Shown here piece after piece: positions 1-8,909 of a stretch of 64,000 nt of DNA; the stretch's first letter is position 1; each line of letters begins with the position of its first letter. The notes under the pieces are model-generated. The model saw only the letters and a list, made by a program, of their open reading frames with translations. It made no database searches and was not told the origin of the DNA. Position numbers and translations under genes: made by a program. Location of the stretch: positions 40,057-104,056 of the forward strand of contig CAVOLM010000029.1 in the NCBI GenBank assembly GCA_963696675.1, read 5' to 3'. This DNA is from DATBVX01 sp963696675 (GTDB lineage: Bacteria; Pseudomonadota; Gammaproteobacteria; Steroidobacterales; Steroidobacteraceae).

Positions 1-134
1 GCTCGGCGTCGCGCTCGACGTGCTCGTCGCGATGCTGGTGCTCGGCGTGTTCTTCTTCCAGATCCGCGAGCAGTTCGACAGCCTCGATCTGCATCACCTC
101 GAGTCGCTCAGGGAGGAGCCAGGGGGGGGGGTAG
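1..134 (+). CDS. hyfE: Hydrogenase-4 component E-like membrane subunit (3' end only)
   Basis: Only the C-terminus is in the window: a hydrophobic helix (LVAMLVLGVFFFQI) followed by a soluble tail with the FDSLD motif typical of HyfE/NuoK-like subunits of group-4 hydrogenase-type complexes. The family is an integral membrane subunit of proton- or ion-pumping complexes. The reading frame runs through a tract of ten G at 122-131 without stopping. With nine G the frame would read Pro-Gly-Gly-Gly and stop at the TAG at 132-134, just before the GTG of the next gene. I therefore place the stop at 134 and infer a +1 error in the G tract. The gene order E-F-G-I downstream supports the assignment. Confidence 0.6.
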   Translation, partial: SASRSTCSSRCWCSACSSSRSASSSTASICITSSRSGRSQGGG

Positions 135-135
135 C

Positions 136-1592
136 GTGGAATTTGTCCTGCTGCTCGGGAGTCCGCTCGCCGGCGCGCTGCTCCTCGGCGCCTTCGGCGC
201 GCGCCGCTGGGCACCCGAAGTGAATGCCGCCGTGAGCTTCGCGACGTTTCTCGCCGCCTGCGCGCTCACCGCGCGCGTCATCGGCGAAGGCAACCTGCTC
301 GTGGCGCACGAGCAGTTCTTCATCGACCCGTTCAACGTGTTCCTGGTGACGCTGACGGCGTTCGTCGGCCTGACGACCTCGCTGTTCTCGCGCCCGTACA
401 TGCGGGTCGAGATCGAGCACGGCCGCGTGAGCGCGCCGCGCCTGCGGCTCTACCACAGCATGTACCAGCTCTTCATGGCGACGATGCTGATCGCGCTGAC
501 GACCAACAACATGGGCCTGCTGTGGGTCGCCATGGAGGCCGCGACGCTCTCGACGGTGCTGCTCGTGACGCTGTACCGGACGCCGGCGAGCCTCGAGGCC
601 GGCTGGAAGTACTTCATTCTCTGCGGCGTCGGCATCGCGCAGGCGCTGTTCGGCACGATCCTGTTGTACTTCGCGGCCGAGAAGGTGCTCGGCGCCGAGG
701 GCGTGAGCGCGCTGCTGTGGACGCATCTGAACGCCGTGAAGGGCCAGCTCGAGCCGGCGGTGCTGAGCCTCGCGTTCGTGTTCCTGCTCGTCGGCTACGG
801 CACGAAGGTCGGACTCGCGCCGCTGCACAACTGGCTGCCCGATGCGCACGCCGAAGGTCCGACGCCGATCTCCGCCGTGCTCTCAGGGCTGCTGCTCAAC
901 GTCGCGATCTATGCGGTCGTGCGCTGCAAGGTGCTCGTCGAGGGCTCGCTGCAGTCGCCGCTGCCGTCGCGCATGCTGATGGGGTTCGGTCTGCTCTCGG
1001 TCGTGCTCGCGGCGTTCTTCCTCTGGCGGCAGCGCGACATCAAGCGCCTGTTCGCGTATTCGTCGATCGAGCACATGGGCATCATCACGTTCGCGTTCGG
1101 CATGGGCGGCCCGGTGGCGAACTTCGCCGCGCTGCTGCACATGACGGTGCACTCGCTGACGAAGTCGGCGATCTTCTTCGCGGTCGGGCACGCCGCGCAG
1201 AAGGCGGGGACGCAGCTCATCGAGGACATCCGCGGACTCATCACGTTGAGTCCGACGATCGGCTGGGGCCTGATGATGGGCTCGCTCGCGATCCTCGGCA
1301 TGCCGCCGTTCGGCGTGTTCGCGAGCGAGTTTCTGATCCTCACCACCGCGATGCGCGAGCAGCCGTGGGCGACACCGATCCTGCTGCCGCGCTCGGCGTT
1401 GCGTTTGCCGCGATCTTCGGCCGCGTGCAGCCGATGGTGTTCGGCGAAACGACGGCGAAGCGCTTGCCGCATCCGCCGGCGCTGCTGCCGGTCTTCGCGC
1501 ACCTGGGCCTCGTGCTGATGCTCGGGATCTACGTTCCGCCGTATCTGGCGGACTGGTACCGGGCGGCCGCGCGCTTGATCGGGGGCAACTGA
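136..1592 (+). CDS. hyfF: Hydrogenase-4 component F-like proton-translocating subunit
   Basis: An antiporter-like subunit related to NuoL/M/N of complex I, with multiple transmembrane helices, about 485 aa after joining two frames. Key channel residues are visible: Glu in WVAMEAATL (about residue 135), Lys in YGTKVGLAPLHNWLPDAHAE (about 230) and His/Lys in MTVHSLTKSAIFF (about 340). The frame is lost near 1385-1400 and continues in another frame as FAAIFGRVQPMVFGE to the TGA at 1590-1592, so a single-base error is likely. The start is GTG at 136, right after the G-rich end of hyfE, and the stop abuts the GTG of the next gene, indicating an operon with translational coupling. The role is proton translocation in an Ehr-type complex. 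Confidence 0.85.
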
Positions 1593-3132
1593 GTGCCATT
1601 GCGATCCTGGTTTTCGAGCAGCGATCCGCAACCCGGCGCTCCGGGACTGCGGAGGCTGAGCGTTTCTCGCGAAGAGTGGCGCCACGTCGCGGAGGATCTG
1701 TCTGCCGCGGGTGGCAGACTCATGGCACTGTGGGTGAGCGGCGATGAGCGGGACTCACCCATCGTGCGCGGCGCCTTTCTCGCCGAGCCCGGTGGACTCG
1801 TGCTCAGTCTGCGCCTCGACGATCCGGACGCGCGGTATCCGGGCCTCGCGGACCTCTTTCCGGCCGCCGCACGCATGCAGCGAGCGGCCGCAGACCTCGC
1901 TGGAGTCCGGTCCACCGACCCCGATGAGCGCCCGTGGCTGCGTCATGCCGCCTGGCCCCGGAGTTTTCGGCCTCTCCTGGACCCGCAACCGTCTGCGGAT
2001 CCGTCCGAGCCCGCGATCGACGCCTATGAGTTCGTGCGCGTCGAAGGCGACGGCGTGCATGAGATCGCGGTCGGCCCGGTGCACGCGGGCATCATCGAGC
2101 CCGGGCATTTCCGTTTCTCGGTCGTCGGCGAAAAGGTGCTGAGGCTCGAGGAGCGGCTCGGCTACGTGCACAAGGGCATCGAGCGCCGCTTCACGGAACT
2201 GCCCATCCTCGAGGGGCATCGCCTCGCTGCGCGCGTGTCGGGAGACTCAGCCGTTGCATTTTCCTGGGCGTATTGCCAGGCGCTCGAGGGCGCGGCGGGA
2301 GCGCACATCCCGGCGCGCGCAGCGTGGCTGCGGGCGCTCTGTCTCGAGCTCGAGCGCGTCGCGAATCACCTCGGCGACCTCGGCGCGCTCGGCAACGACG
2401 CAGGCTTTGCGTTCGGCCTCGCGCAGTTCTCGCGCCTGAAGGAGCACCTGTTGCGCGCCACCGAAGAGGCGCTCGGCGCGCGCTATCTGATGGACGCGAT
2501 CGTGCCCGGTGGTACGAGCGTGGATCTCGCGCAGTCCCGCTCCAGTCGGCTCGAAACGTGCGTGCGCGAGCTCGCGCTCGAGACGCTCACGTTGCGCACG
2601 ATCTACGACGAGCACGAGGGCGTGCGCGATCGGTTCGTCGGCGCCGGCACGGTCAGCGCGGAACTCGCCGCGCGCTTGGGACTCATCGGGCTTGCCGGAC
2701 GCGCGAGTGCGCGAGCATTCGACCTGCGCGCCGACTTGCCGTGCGAACCCTACTCAACGTTGGCGCCGGCGAAGATCGTCAGTACGGCGCGGGGACGTCG
2801 CCGCGCGAGTCGCGGTGCGCTTCGATGAGTTGCAGGAGTCCTGCCGTCTCATCTTGAAGATCCTGGAAGCGCTGCCGGGCGGCGCGTGCCATGCGCCCAT
2901 AGCGGTGCCATCCGAGAGCGCAGTGGGCATCGGATTGATCGAAGGCTGGCGCGGACCAGTGCTCGTCGCGCTCGAGGCTGCCGCGGCGGGCACGATCCGT
3001 CGCTGTCATCCGCACGATCCTTCGTGGCAGAACTGGCCGGTGCTCGAGCACGCGATCATCGACAACATCGTTCCGGACTTTCCCCTGATCAACAAGTCCT
3101 TCAACCTTTCCTACAGCGGCCACGACCTGTAA
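1593..3132 (+). CDS. hyfG: HyfG-like (NuoC/NuoD-like) large subunit lacking Ni-binding cysteines
   Basis: The N-terminal roughly 180 residues resemble the 30-kDa/NuoC domain and the rest the 49-kDa/NuoD or [NiFe]-hydrogenase large subunit (EERLGYVHKGIERRF, LERVANHLGDLG). In true group-4 hydrogenases the first CxxC lies in an RxCGIC motif; here the same place reads RVSGDSAVAFSW, with Ser and Asp instead of Cys. The C-terminus (NKSFNLSYSGHDL) also has Ser where hydrogenases have the second Cys pair. The protein is therefore not expected to hold a NiFe site and belongs with energy-converting hydrogenase-related (Ehr) complexes. A frameshift near 2795 (GGGG tract) joins two frames; with one G fewer the text reads through as GDVAARVAVRFDELQ. 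The start is GTG directly after the hyfF stop. Confidence 0.82.
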
Positions 3133-3158
3133 CTGACCATGGCGCACGGCCCACACTC

Positions 3159-3674
3159 ATGCTGAAGACCCTGCGCAAGATCGCATCGATCGGCATCGCT
3201 ACCGAGCCACCGCCCGCGGCAGATGAAAGCCTGCGCATACGCGAGGACCTGCAGGAACGCATTCGTGCGCTCCTGGGCCGCGCGCTCTGCATTCGCCATG
3301 TCGATGCTGGCTCCTGCAATGGCTGCGAGCTCGAGATTCACGCCCTGAACAACCCGCTCTACAACCTCGAAGGACTCGGCATACGGTTCGTCGCCAGCCC
3401 GCGGCACGCGGACCTCCTGCTGGTCACGGGTCCGGTATCGAAGCACATGGAGGTGGCTCTGCGTCGCACGTATGACGCCACGCCCGGTCCCGAAACTCGT
3501 CGTCGCACTCGGCGACTGCGGCTGCACCGGCGGGATCTTTGGCGAGTGCTACGCGAGTCGCGGGCGTGTCGCCAACGTGATCCCCGTCGACGTCGCAGTG
3601 CCGGGATGTCCACCGCACCCGACGCGAATCCTGGCAGGAATACTCGCGGCGATAGCGTCCAAGGGCGCCCTTGA
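3159..3674 (+). CDS. hyfI: HyfI/NuoB-like iron-sulfur subunit
   Basis: Homologous to NuoB and to the small subunit of group-4 hydrogenases, which carries the proximal [4Fe-4S] cluster next to the large subunit. All cluster cysteines are seen: DAGSCNGCELEIHAL (about residue 50), GDCGCTGG and PGCPPHPTRIL. The cluster is thus retained although the large subunit has lost its Ni ligands. The frame shifts near 3475 (from RRTYDATPGP to KLVVALGDCGC). The true stop is unclear: the second frame stays open to 3843, whereas a further single-base correction would end it at the TGA at 3672-3674, which would overlap the TTG start of the next gene. It lies 27 nt after hyfG and is the last gene of the Ehr operon seen here. 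Confidence 0.8.
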   Translation: MLKTLRKIASIGIATEPPPAADESLRIREDLQERIRALLGRALCIRHVDAGSCNGCELEIHALNNPLYNLEGLGIRFVASPRHADLLLVTGPVSKHMEVALRRTYDATPGPETRRRTRRLRLHRRDLWRVLRESRACRQRDPRRRRSAGMSTAPDANPGRNTRGDSVQGRP

Positions 3675-4891
3675 CAACCAACAATCTCCAGATCGGTGTA
3701 GCGCTTGTGGCATGCACGATTGGATCGGTGTCGCCAGTCTGCGCCGACGCGGTTGGACCCGTTGCCGCGGCCGTTCGCGCGACGCAACCTATCGTCGACC
3801 TGCGGCTGCGCTCGGAGCAGGTCGAACAGGATGGCTTGCCTGAGGACGCCGATGCACTCACGTTGCGCGCGCGGCTCGGCTTTGAAACCGGCAAGGCCTG
3901 GAACTGGTTGCTGCTGGCTGAAGCGGAATTGTTGTGGCCGCTCGTGACTGACTACAACAGCACCGTCAACGGCAAGACGCAGTTCCCGATCGTTGCCGAC
4001 CCCGAGTCGTACGAGCTCAATCGGCTCGCGCTCGTGAACACCTCGTTGCCGGGAACGACACTGACCTTCGGGCGCCAGCTCATCCTGCAGGACAACCAGC
4101 GCTTTGTGAGTCCCGCCGACTGGCGACAGAACGAGCAGTCGTTCGACGCCGTGCGCGTTCTGAATCAATCCGTGAGCAATCTCACGATCGATTTCAGCTA
4201 CGTGAACCAGGTCAATCGCGTATTTGGCAAGGAATCGCCGGTGGGGCGTTACTCGGGCGACAACTATCTCGCCAACATTGCTTACCAGACGCCGGCGGGA
4301 CGAATTGCGGGATTCGCGTACCTGCTCGATCTGGATCAGGCGCCCACGGACTCCTCGACGACGATCGGTCTTCGTTACACAGGAGAATGGACGCTCTCCG
4401 AAGTCAAGTTGGCGGGCGCGGCCACTCTGGCCAGGCAAAAGGATCGTGGAGACAATCCACTGAGCTTTCGCGACGACTACCTCGCCGCCGAACTGAACGC
4501 AACCGCGCACTACTGGACCATCGGTGTCGGCATCGAAGTGCTGGAAGGCAACGGTGTGAAGGGGTTCAGCACACCGCTCGCCACCCTGCACAAGTTTCAG
4601 GGATGGGCGGACAAATTTCTCACGACGCCAGCGGACGGCGTCGATGATCGCTACGTCACTTTGGGCTATGCCCGCAAGGCGCTGGGGCGCATCGACTCTG
4701 TGTCGGCGTCGGCCGTCTATCACCGCTTCGAGGCCGAGCATGTCTCCGCCGACTTCGGCTCAGAGATCGACCTCCTGGTACAGGCAAAGTGGAAGGAATG
4801 GTCAGCGGCGCTCAAATATGCCGACTATCGTGCCGACGGCTTTGCGACCGATACGCACAAGTTCTGGGTGCAACTCGAATACGTCTACTGA
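3671..4891 (+). CDS. Outer-membrane beta-barrel protein, unknown substrate
   Basis: A 406-aa protein with a short hydrophobic N-terminus ending near VCADA (probable signal peptide, though its N-region lacks positive charge). The rest is rich in alternating hydrophobic/polar strands and ends in LEYVY, an aromatic terminal residue typical of BAM-assembled barrels. It resembles alginate-export/porin-like proteins in overall look, with RLALVNTSLPGTTLTFGRQ and repeated YxxxxY strands, but I do not recognise a specific family member. The TTG start overlaps the putative hyfI stop. Why a barrel would be coupled to an Ehr complex is unclear; it may be an independent gene. Confidence 0.7.
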   Translation: MTTNNLQIGVALVACTIGSVSPVCADAVGPVAAAVRATQPIVDLRLRSEQVEQDGLPEDADALTLRARLGFETGKAWNWLLLAEAELLWPLVTDYNSTVNGKTQFPIVADPESYELNRLALVNTSLPGTTLTFGRQLILQDNQRFVSPADWRQNEQSFDAVRVLNQSVSNLTIDFSYVNQVNRVFGKESPVGRYSGDNYLANIAYQTPAGRIAGFAYLLDLDQAPTDSSTTIGLRYTGEWTLSEVKLAGAATLARQKDRGDNPLSFRDDYLAAELNATAHYWTIGVGIEVLEGNGVKGFSTPLATLHKFQGWADKFLTTPADGVDDRYVTLGYARKALGRIDSVSASAVYHRFEAEHVSADFGSEIDLLVQAKWKEWSAALKYADYRADGFATDTHKFWVQLEYVY

Positions 4892-4985
4892 TTTGAAAGT
4901 AGATTCCGAATTCAGTCAACGGATAGACCTCGAACTGCGCCTGTCGGTGTAGGCTAGCTCCCGGGCTGAAAGAGGAGGGGGCCAG

Positions 4986-5366
4986 GTGTCAGATCAGAAG
5001 CCGTTCCAGCATCATCGCTGGGCCGAGATTCCGGAAGAAGCCCTGAAGGGCACGATCACGCGTCGCATGATCACCGGCGACCGCACGATGATTGCGCAGA
5101 TTGTTCTCAAGCAGGGTGACCTCGTTCCTCAGCACTCGCACCACAACGAACAGCTGACATACGTCATCAGCGGCGCCTTGCACTTTCATCTCGGTGAGAA
5201 AGGCGAGCATGAACTCACCGTGCGCGCTGGCGAAGTACTGGTGATTCCCTCGAACCTGCCTCACTCGGCGCTGGCGCTCGAAGACACCCTCGATGTCGAT
5301 GTCTTCACTCCGCCTCGCGAGGACTGGCTCAACAGGACGGACGATTACCTGCGCAAGGAAACCTGA
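4986..5366 (+). CDS. Cupin-domain protein
   Basis: A small 126-aa single-domain cupin. The first cupin motif is visible as PQHSHHNEQLTYVISG (about residues 44-60) and the second as GEVLVIPSNLPHSALAL (about 80-96). The His and Glu residues of motif 1 and the His of motif 2 provide a metal site. An AGAGGAGGGGG ribosome-binding stretch precedes the GTG start at 4986. It is followed 2 nt later by a quinone oxidoreductase, so the two are probably co-transcribed. The substrate is unknown; family members range from sugar isomerases to dioxygenase-like or binding proteins. Confidence 0.82.
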   Translation: MSDQKPFQHHRWAEIPEEALKGTITRRMITGDRTMIAQIVLKQGDLVPQHSHHNEQLTYVISGALHFHLGEKGEHELTVRAGEVLVIPSNLPHSALALEDTLDVDVFTPPREDWLNRTDDYLRKET

Positions 5367-5368
5367 TC

Positions 5369-6344
5369 GTGGCCTCGGCCATCATGCTGCGGGAGATCGG
5401 TGGCCCGGACGTACTGCACCTCGAGGAGGTTCCGGTCGCAGCACCCGCGCCCGAGGAAATTCGACTGCGCCAGACCGTCATTGGTGTCAACTTCCACGAC
5501 ACCTATGTCAGGAGTGGCCTCTACAAGACGCTGTCCCTGCCCGGCATACCGGGTGTTGAAGCGGTTGGCGTCGTTGAGGCCGTCGGAGAGGGCGTGAGTG
5601 ATTTACGTCCCGGCGATCGCGTCGGCTACGTCACTGCGGCTTATGGCGCCTACGCGGATGAGCGGCTCATGCGCGCGGACCGCGTAATACCGATTCCGCC
5701 CGAGCTCGACGATCGAACGGTGGGTGCGGGATTGGTCAAAGCGCTCACCGCTCTGATGCTGCTGACCAAGCTGCGGCCTCTGAAAGCCGGAGATACCTGC
5801 CTCGTGCACGCGGCTGCGGGCGGAGTGGGCAGGGTGCTGTGCCAATGGGCACACCATCTCGGTGCCGACGTCATCGGTACAGTCGGCAATGATCACAAAG
5901 CCGTCATTGCCCTCGATAACGGCTGCGATTACGTGATCCTCTACAACGAGGAGCCCTTCGCTCAGCGGGTGCGCGAACTCACTCATGGTCGTGGTGTGGA
6001 TGTCGTGTACGACGGGGTGGGCAAGGACACGTTTTCCGGATCGCTGGAATCGCTTGCTGTGCGTGGCCACCTGATCAATTTCGGTCAATCCTCGGGCGCG
6101 GTGGCGCCGTTTGCGGTCAGCCGCCTGGCTGAGAAATCCAATACGCTCTCGCCGGCCACTGCTGTTTCACTACCTCGAGGACCCGCGCGAGCGGCAAGAG
6201 ATGGCCAACGAGGTGTTCAACGCCCTGCGCACCGGCGTCATTGCCGTTGAAGTCGGAGCCGAGTTCCCGCTGAGAGACGCTGCGGCCGCGCATCGCGCCC
6301 TGGAATCGCGGCAGACCATGGGATCGACAGTCCTGATTCCGTAA
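5369..6344 (+). CDS. NADPH:quinone oxidoreductase (MDR superfamily, zinc-independent)
   Basis: QorA-like enzyme of the medium-chain dehydrogenase/reductase superfamily, about 324 aa. The catalytic GroES-like domain begins MLREIGGPDVLHLEEVPV and contains GVNFHDTYVRSGLY. The NADPH Rossmann motif is HAAAGGVGRVLCQWA (about residue 150) and the substrate domain has VYDGVGKDTF. No structural or catalytic zinc cysteines are seen, as expected of quinone reductases. A frameshift near 6145-6160 moves the C-terminus to another frame (LFHYLEDPRERQEMANEVF, ending GSTVLIP). The predicted role is one-electron reduction of quinones in the cytoplasm. It sits in an operon with the preceding cupin. Confidence 0.85.
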
Positions 6345-6387
6345 ACCGGGTCTGCGGGGTTGCCTGGCGGCCGCACCGCTGTCGGTC

Positions 6388-6416
6388 TTGACACGGCTGT
6401 CATGCCGATCTAACTT
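6388..6416 (+). promoter_or_regulatory. Candidate sigma-70 promoter of the TetR gene
   Basis: A perfect -35 hexamer TTGACA (6388-6393) is followed after 17 nt by TAACTT (6411-6416), a weaker -10. Transcription would begin around 6422-6424, leaving about 20 nt before the GTG of the TetR gene, with no purine-rich ribosome-binding site. Confidence 0.45.
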
Positions 6417-6439
6417 GATTGAGCGTTCAACTCAGTCAA
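6415..6439. promoter_or_regulatory. Inverted repeat, probable TetR autoregulatory operator
   Basis: TTGATTGAG (6415-6423), a 7-nt spacer and CTCAGTCAA (6431-6439) form a 9-bp inverted repeat with one mismatch. It overlaps the -10 end and the expected transcription start and lies 4 nt before the GTG of the TetR gene, the classical placement for autorepression. The regulator assignment is inference from position. Confidence 0.5.
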
Positions 6440-6443
6440 GCCT

Positions 6444-7081
6444 GTGACCGACGATACCCGCAGCCGCATCGTTTTCGCCGCGATGGAGCTCTTCTGGGAG
6501 AAGGGCTACGCCTCGACGTCGATCGCGGATGTGCTCAAGCGCTCCGCTGCCAACAGCGGCAGTCTCTACCACTTCTTCCCCGGGAAAGCAGGACTTGCTG
6601 CTGGCAGTGCTGGGCGCCTACCGCTCCGGCATCGACGAAATGCTGCTGCAGCCGGCGTGGGGTCACGTCAAGGATCCCATCGAGCGCATCTTTGCGCTGC
6701 TGGCGCGCTACCGGGAGCTGGTCGTGCAGACCGAGTGTTTCTACGGCTGTCCGATCGGCTCCCTCGCTCTGGAGCTGCACGAGCCCGATCCGCCGGTGCG
6801 CGAGCTCCTGGCCGCGAACTTCCTGGCGTGGACCGAGGCTGTGCAGCGCTGCATCGTCGAAGCCGGGCGAGCGGCTGCCACGAGTCAATTCCCGCGAGCT
6901 GGCGGAATTCGTGTTGACCACGATGGAAGGCGCCGTCATGCAGTCACGCACCTTCCGTGACGTGGCCTACTTCGATCGCTCCGTGAGCCAGCTGCGCGCC
7001 TATTTCGAGCTGCTGGCGGCTGCGGCGGCCGCGCAGCCGAAACGAAGCACCAGACCAACAAAGCGTCGCAAGAGTAAATAA
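6444..7081 (+). CDS. TetR/AcrR-family transcriptional regulator
   Basis: The N-terminal helix-turn-helix is typical (RIVFAAMELFWEKGYASTSI, then GSLYHFFPGK), and the C-terminal ligand domain contains FYGCPIGSLALELHEPDPPV. It is assembled from three frames. Near 6585 an extra A in GGGAAAGC disrupts PGKQDLLLAVLGAYRSG, and near 6880 the frame moves to SRELAEFVLTTMEGAVMQSR, ending KRRKSK at 7081. The total of about 211 aa is usual for the family. The start is GTG at 6444, which would give a nearly leaderless mRNA. The preceding quinone oxidoreductase/cupin genes or the following DUF1761 gene are plausible targets. Confidence 0.82.
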
Positions 7082-7103
7082 CAGCAAGAGAGGAGAGGCA
7101 ACG

Positions 7104-7502
7104 ATGGGTGACATCAATCATTGGGCGGTGATCGCGGCGGCGGTTTCCGCATTCGTCATCGGCGGACTGTGGTATGCGCCGCCCGTGTTCGGACGCAGCT
7201 GGCAGCGAGCGGCGGGCTTGAGCGACGCACAGATCGCGAACGGCAAGCCAGCGCTCATTTTCGGCGGCGGGTTCGTGCTCGCACTGATCGCAGCGTATGT
7301 ATTCGCCATGTTCCTCGGCCCGAAGCCGGCGCTCGGCTTCGCGCTCGGCGCGGGGTTTGCGGCGGGATTGTGCTGGGTGGCGACCAGCTTCGGTATCAAC
7401 TACCTGTTCGAGCGCCGCAACGCGAAGCTCTTCCTGATCAACGGCGGCTATCACACGGTGCAGTTCACTGTGTTTGGCCTCGTGCTCGGTCTCTGGCACT
7501 AA
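7104..7502 (+). CDS. DUF1761 small integral membrane protein
   Basis: A 132-aa protein of four predicted transmembrane helices: one near residues 5-25, then about 48-68, 75-98 and 110-130. The N-terminus INHWAVIAAAVSAFVIGGLW and the GLWYAP motif are typical of DUF1761 proteins. AGAGGAGAGG just before the ATG is a strong ribosome-binding site. It lies 22 nt after the TetR gene on the same strand and may be co-transcribed with it. The family has no known function. Confidence 0.8.
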   Translation: MGDINHWAVIAAAVSAFVIGGLWYAPPVFGRSWQRAAGLSDAQIANGKPALIFGGGFVLALIAAYVFAMFLGPKPALGFALGAGFAAGLCWVATSFGINYLFERRNAKLFLINGGYHTVQFTVFGLVLGLWH

Positions 7503-7513
7503 GGGGTACGGCC

Positions 7514-7642
7514 ATGCGCAGACTATTCCTATCCTTGCTTCTTCTGTCGGCGGGTAGCATTCACGCGCGTTTCAGCCGCTTCACCCGGCACTGGCACAGG
7601 ACGCGAGGGAGTTTCGGAGTAAGCCCCGCAGCCGAGCGCTGA
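7514..7642 (+). CDS. Very small ORF with signal-peptide-like N-terminus
   Basis: A 42-codon frame starts at ATG 7514, 11 nt after the DUF1761 stop. It begins MRRLFLSLLLLSAGSIHA, a good signal sequence (two Arg, a Leu-rich core and an A-x-A-like cleavage region). What follows is Arg-rich and short, without recognisable domain features. Given the many indels elsewhere, it may be the start of a longer secreted protein whose frame is lost. The rest of the 7503-7720 interval shows no gene. Confidence 0.25.
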   Translation: MRRLFLSLLLLSAGSIHARFSRFTRHWHRTRGSFGVSPAAER

Positions 7643-7720
7643 CTCAACTTCGCCTGCGAAGGCGACTCCGGGCCGAAGTCAAGCTATCGGCCTGAGTGCC
7701 CGTTCTGCCTATACTTCCGC

Positions 7721-8908
7721 ATGCTGAAGACGACGCCCTTTCACCCCCGTACCGCGCCGCTGGTGCTCGGGCAAACCTGGCGCCGCTGGGCGGGTTATTC
7801 CAGCGCAAGCTGCTATGACTGGGTGCACGATCGCGAATACGCCGCGATCCGTAATTCCGTGGCGTTGCTGGACGTCTCGCCACTCTATAAATACAGCGTT
7901 ACCGGGCGCGATGCCGCCAAGCTTCTCGACCGCATGGTCACGCGCAATGTAGCCAGGACCAAGGTGGGGCAGGTGCTCTATACGCCCTGGTGCGATGCGC
8001 AGGGCAAGACCATCGATGACGGCACCGTGAGCCGGCTCGCGGAGAAGACATTCCGGCTCACCGCCGCCGAACCCAATTACCGCTGGTTGCACCAGAACGC
8101 TTTCGGTCTCGAGGTGCAGATCGAGGACGTCTCAGAGGCTCTCGGCGCACTCGCGCTGCAGGGACCCTTGTCGCGTGCGGTGCTGAATTCAGTCGCGGAA
8201 CACTCGGTTGATGAGCTCAAGTATTTTCGCGTGATGCAAAACCGCATCGCCGGTGTCGATATTCAGATCTCGCGCACTGGTTACACCGGTGATTTGGGCT
8301 ACGAGCTCTGGGTTCCCGCCGCAAGCGCTCTTCTTGTATGGGATGCGCTGATGGGCGAGGGCTCCAAGTACGGGATCACACCCGCTGGTGTGTGGGCGCT
8401 CGATGTGGCGCGCATCGAGGCCGGCCTCGTGATGCTCGATGTCGACTATCACTCCTCGCATCACGCGTTCACGGACAGTCAGAAATCATCGCCCTTCGAG
8501 CTGTCGCTCGATTGGACCGTCAATCTCGACAAGGACATCTTCAACGGCAAAGCAGCGCTCAGGGCTGAGCAGGCGAGGGGGCCGGCGTGGCGCTTCGTCG
8601 GTATCGAGGTCGACTGGGATTCCTTCGAGGCACTCTTTACCAGCGTGCACCTCACGCCCTCCATACCGACTGTTGCCTGGCGCACCAGCGTCCCGATCTA
8701 TCGTGACGGCCAGCAGATCGGTTATGCCTCGAGCGGTTGCTGGTCGCCGCTGCTCAAGAAATACCTCGCGCTCGCACACCTGCGTGCGCCCCACTTTGCC
8801 CCGGACACGTCGGTCGAAATCGAAGTGACGGTCGAACACCAGCGTAAGCGCGCCAGTGCGTGGGTACGCAAGCTTCCGTTCTTCGATCCGCCGCGCAAGA
8901 AGAGCTGA
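7721..8908 (+). CDS. GcvT-family folate-dependent aminomethyltransferase/demethylase-like protein
   Basis: A 395-aa protein with the T-protein fold. The segment TPWCDAQGKTIDDGTVSRL (about residues 88-107) carries the conserved Asp pair that contacts the pterin or amino group in glycine-cleavage T-proteins, followed by ALALQGPLSRAVLNSV and SRTGYTGDLGYELWV. A C-terminal barrel runs from about residue 290 (GYASSGCWSPLLKKYLALAHL). No gcvH or gcvP is nearby, so glycine cleavage is unlikely; the family also includes tetrahydrofolate-dependent O- and S-demethylases. It is followed 1 nt later by two FAD oxidoreductases, which suggests an operon degrading a methylated or N-methyl amine compound (inference). 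Confidence 0.75.
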   Translation: MLKTTPFHPRTAPLVLGQTWRRWAGYSSASCYDWVHDREYAAIRNSVALLDVSPLYKYSVTGRDAAKLLDRMVTRNVARTKVGQVLYTPWCDAQGKTIDDGTVSRLAEKTFRLTAAEPNYRWLHQNAFGLEVQIEDVSEALGALALQGPLSRAVLNSVAEHSVDELKYFRVMQNRIAGVDIQISRTGYTGDLGYELWVPAASALLVWDALMGEGSKYGITPAGVWALDVARIEAGLVMLDVDYHSSHHAFTDSQKSSPFELSLDWTVNLDKDIFNGKAALRAEQARGPAWRFVGIEVDWDSFEALFTSVHLTPSIPTVAWRTSVPIYRDGQQIGYASSGCWSPLLKKYLALAHLRAPHFAPDTSVEIEVTVEHQRKRASAWVRKLPFFDPPRKKS

Positions 8909-8909
8909 C

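Noticed and set aside
136..3132. Functional [NiFe] hydrogenase.
   Set aside because: The large subunit lacks both Cys pairs needed to bind Ni, and the family pattern is Ehr.
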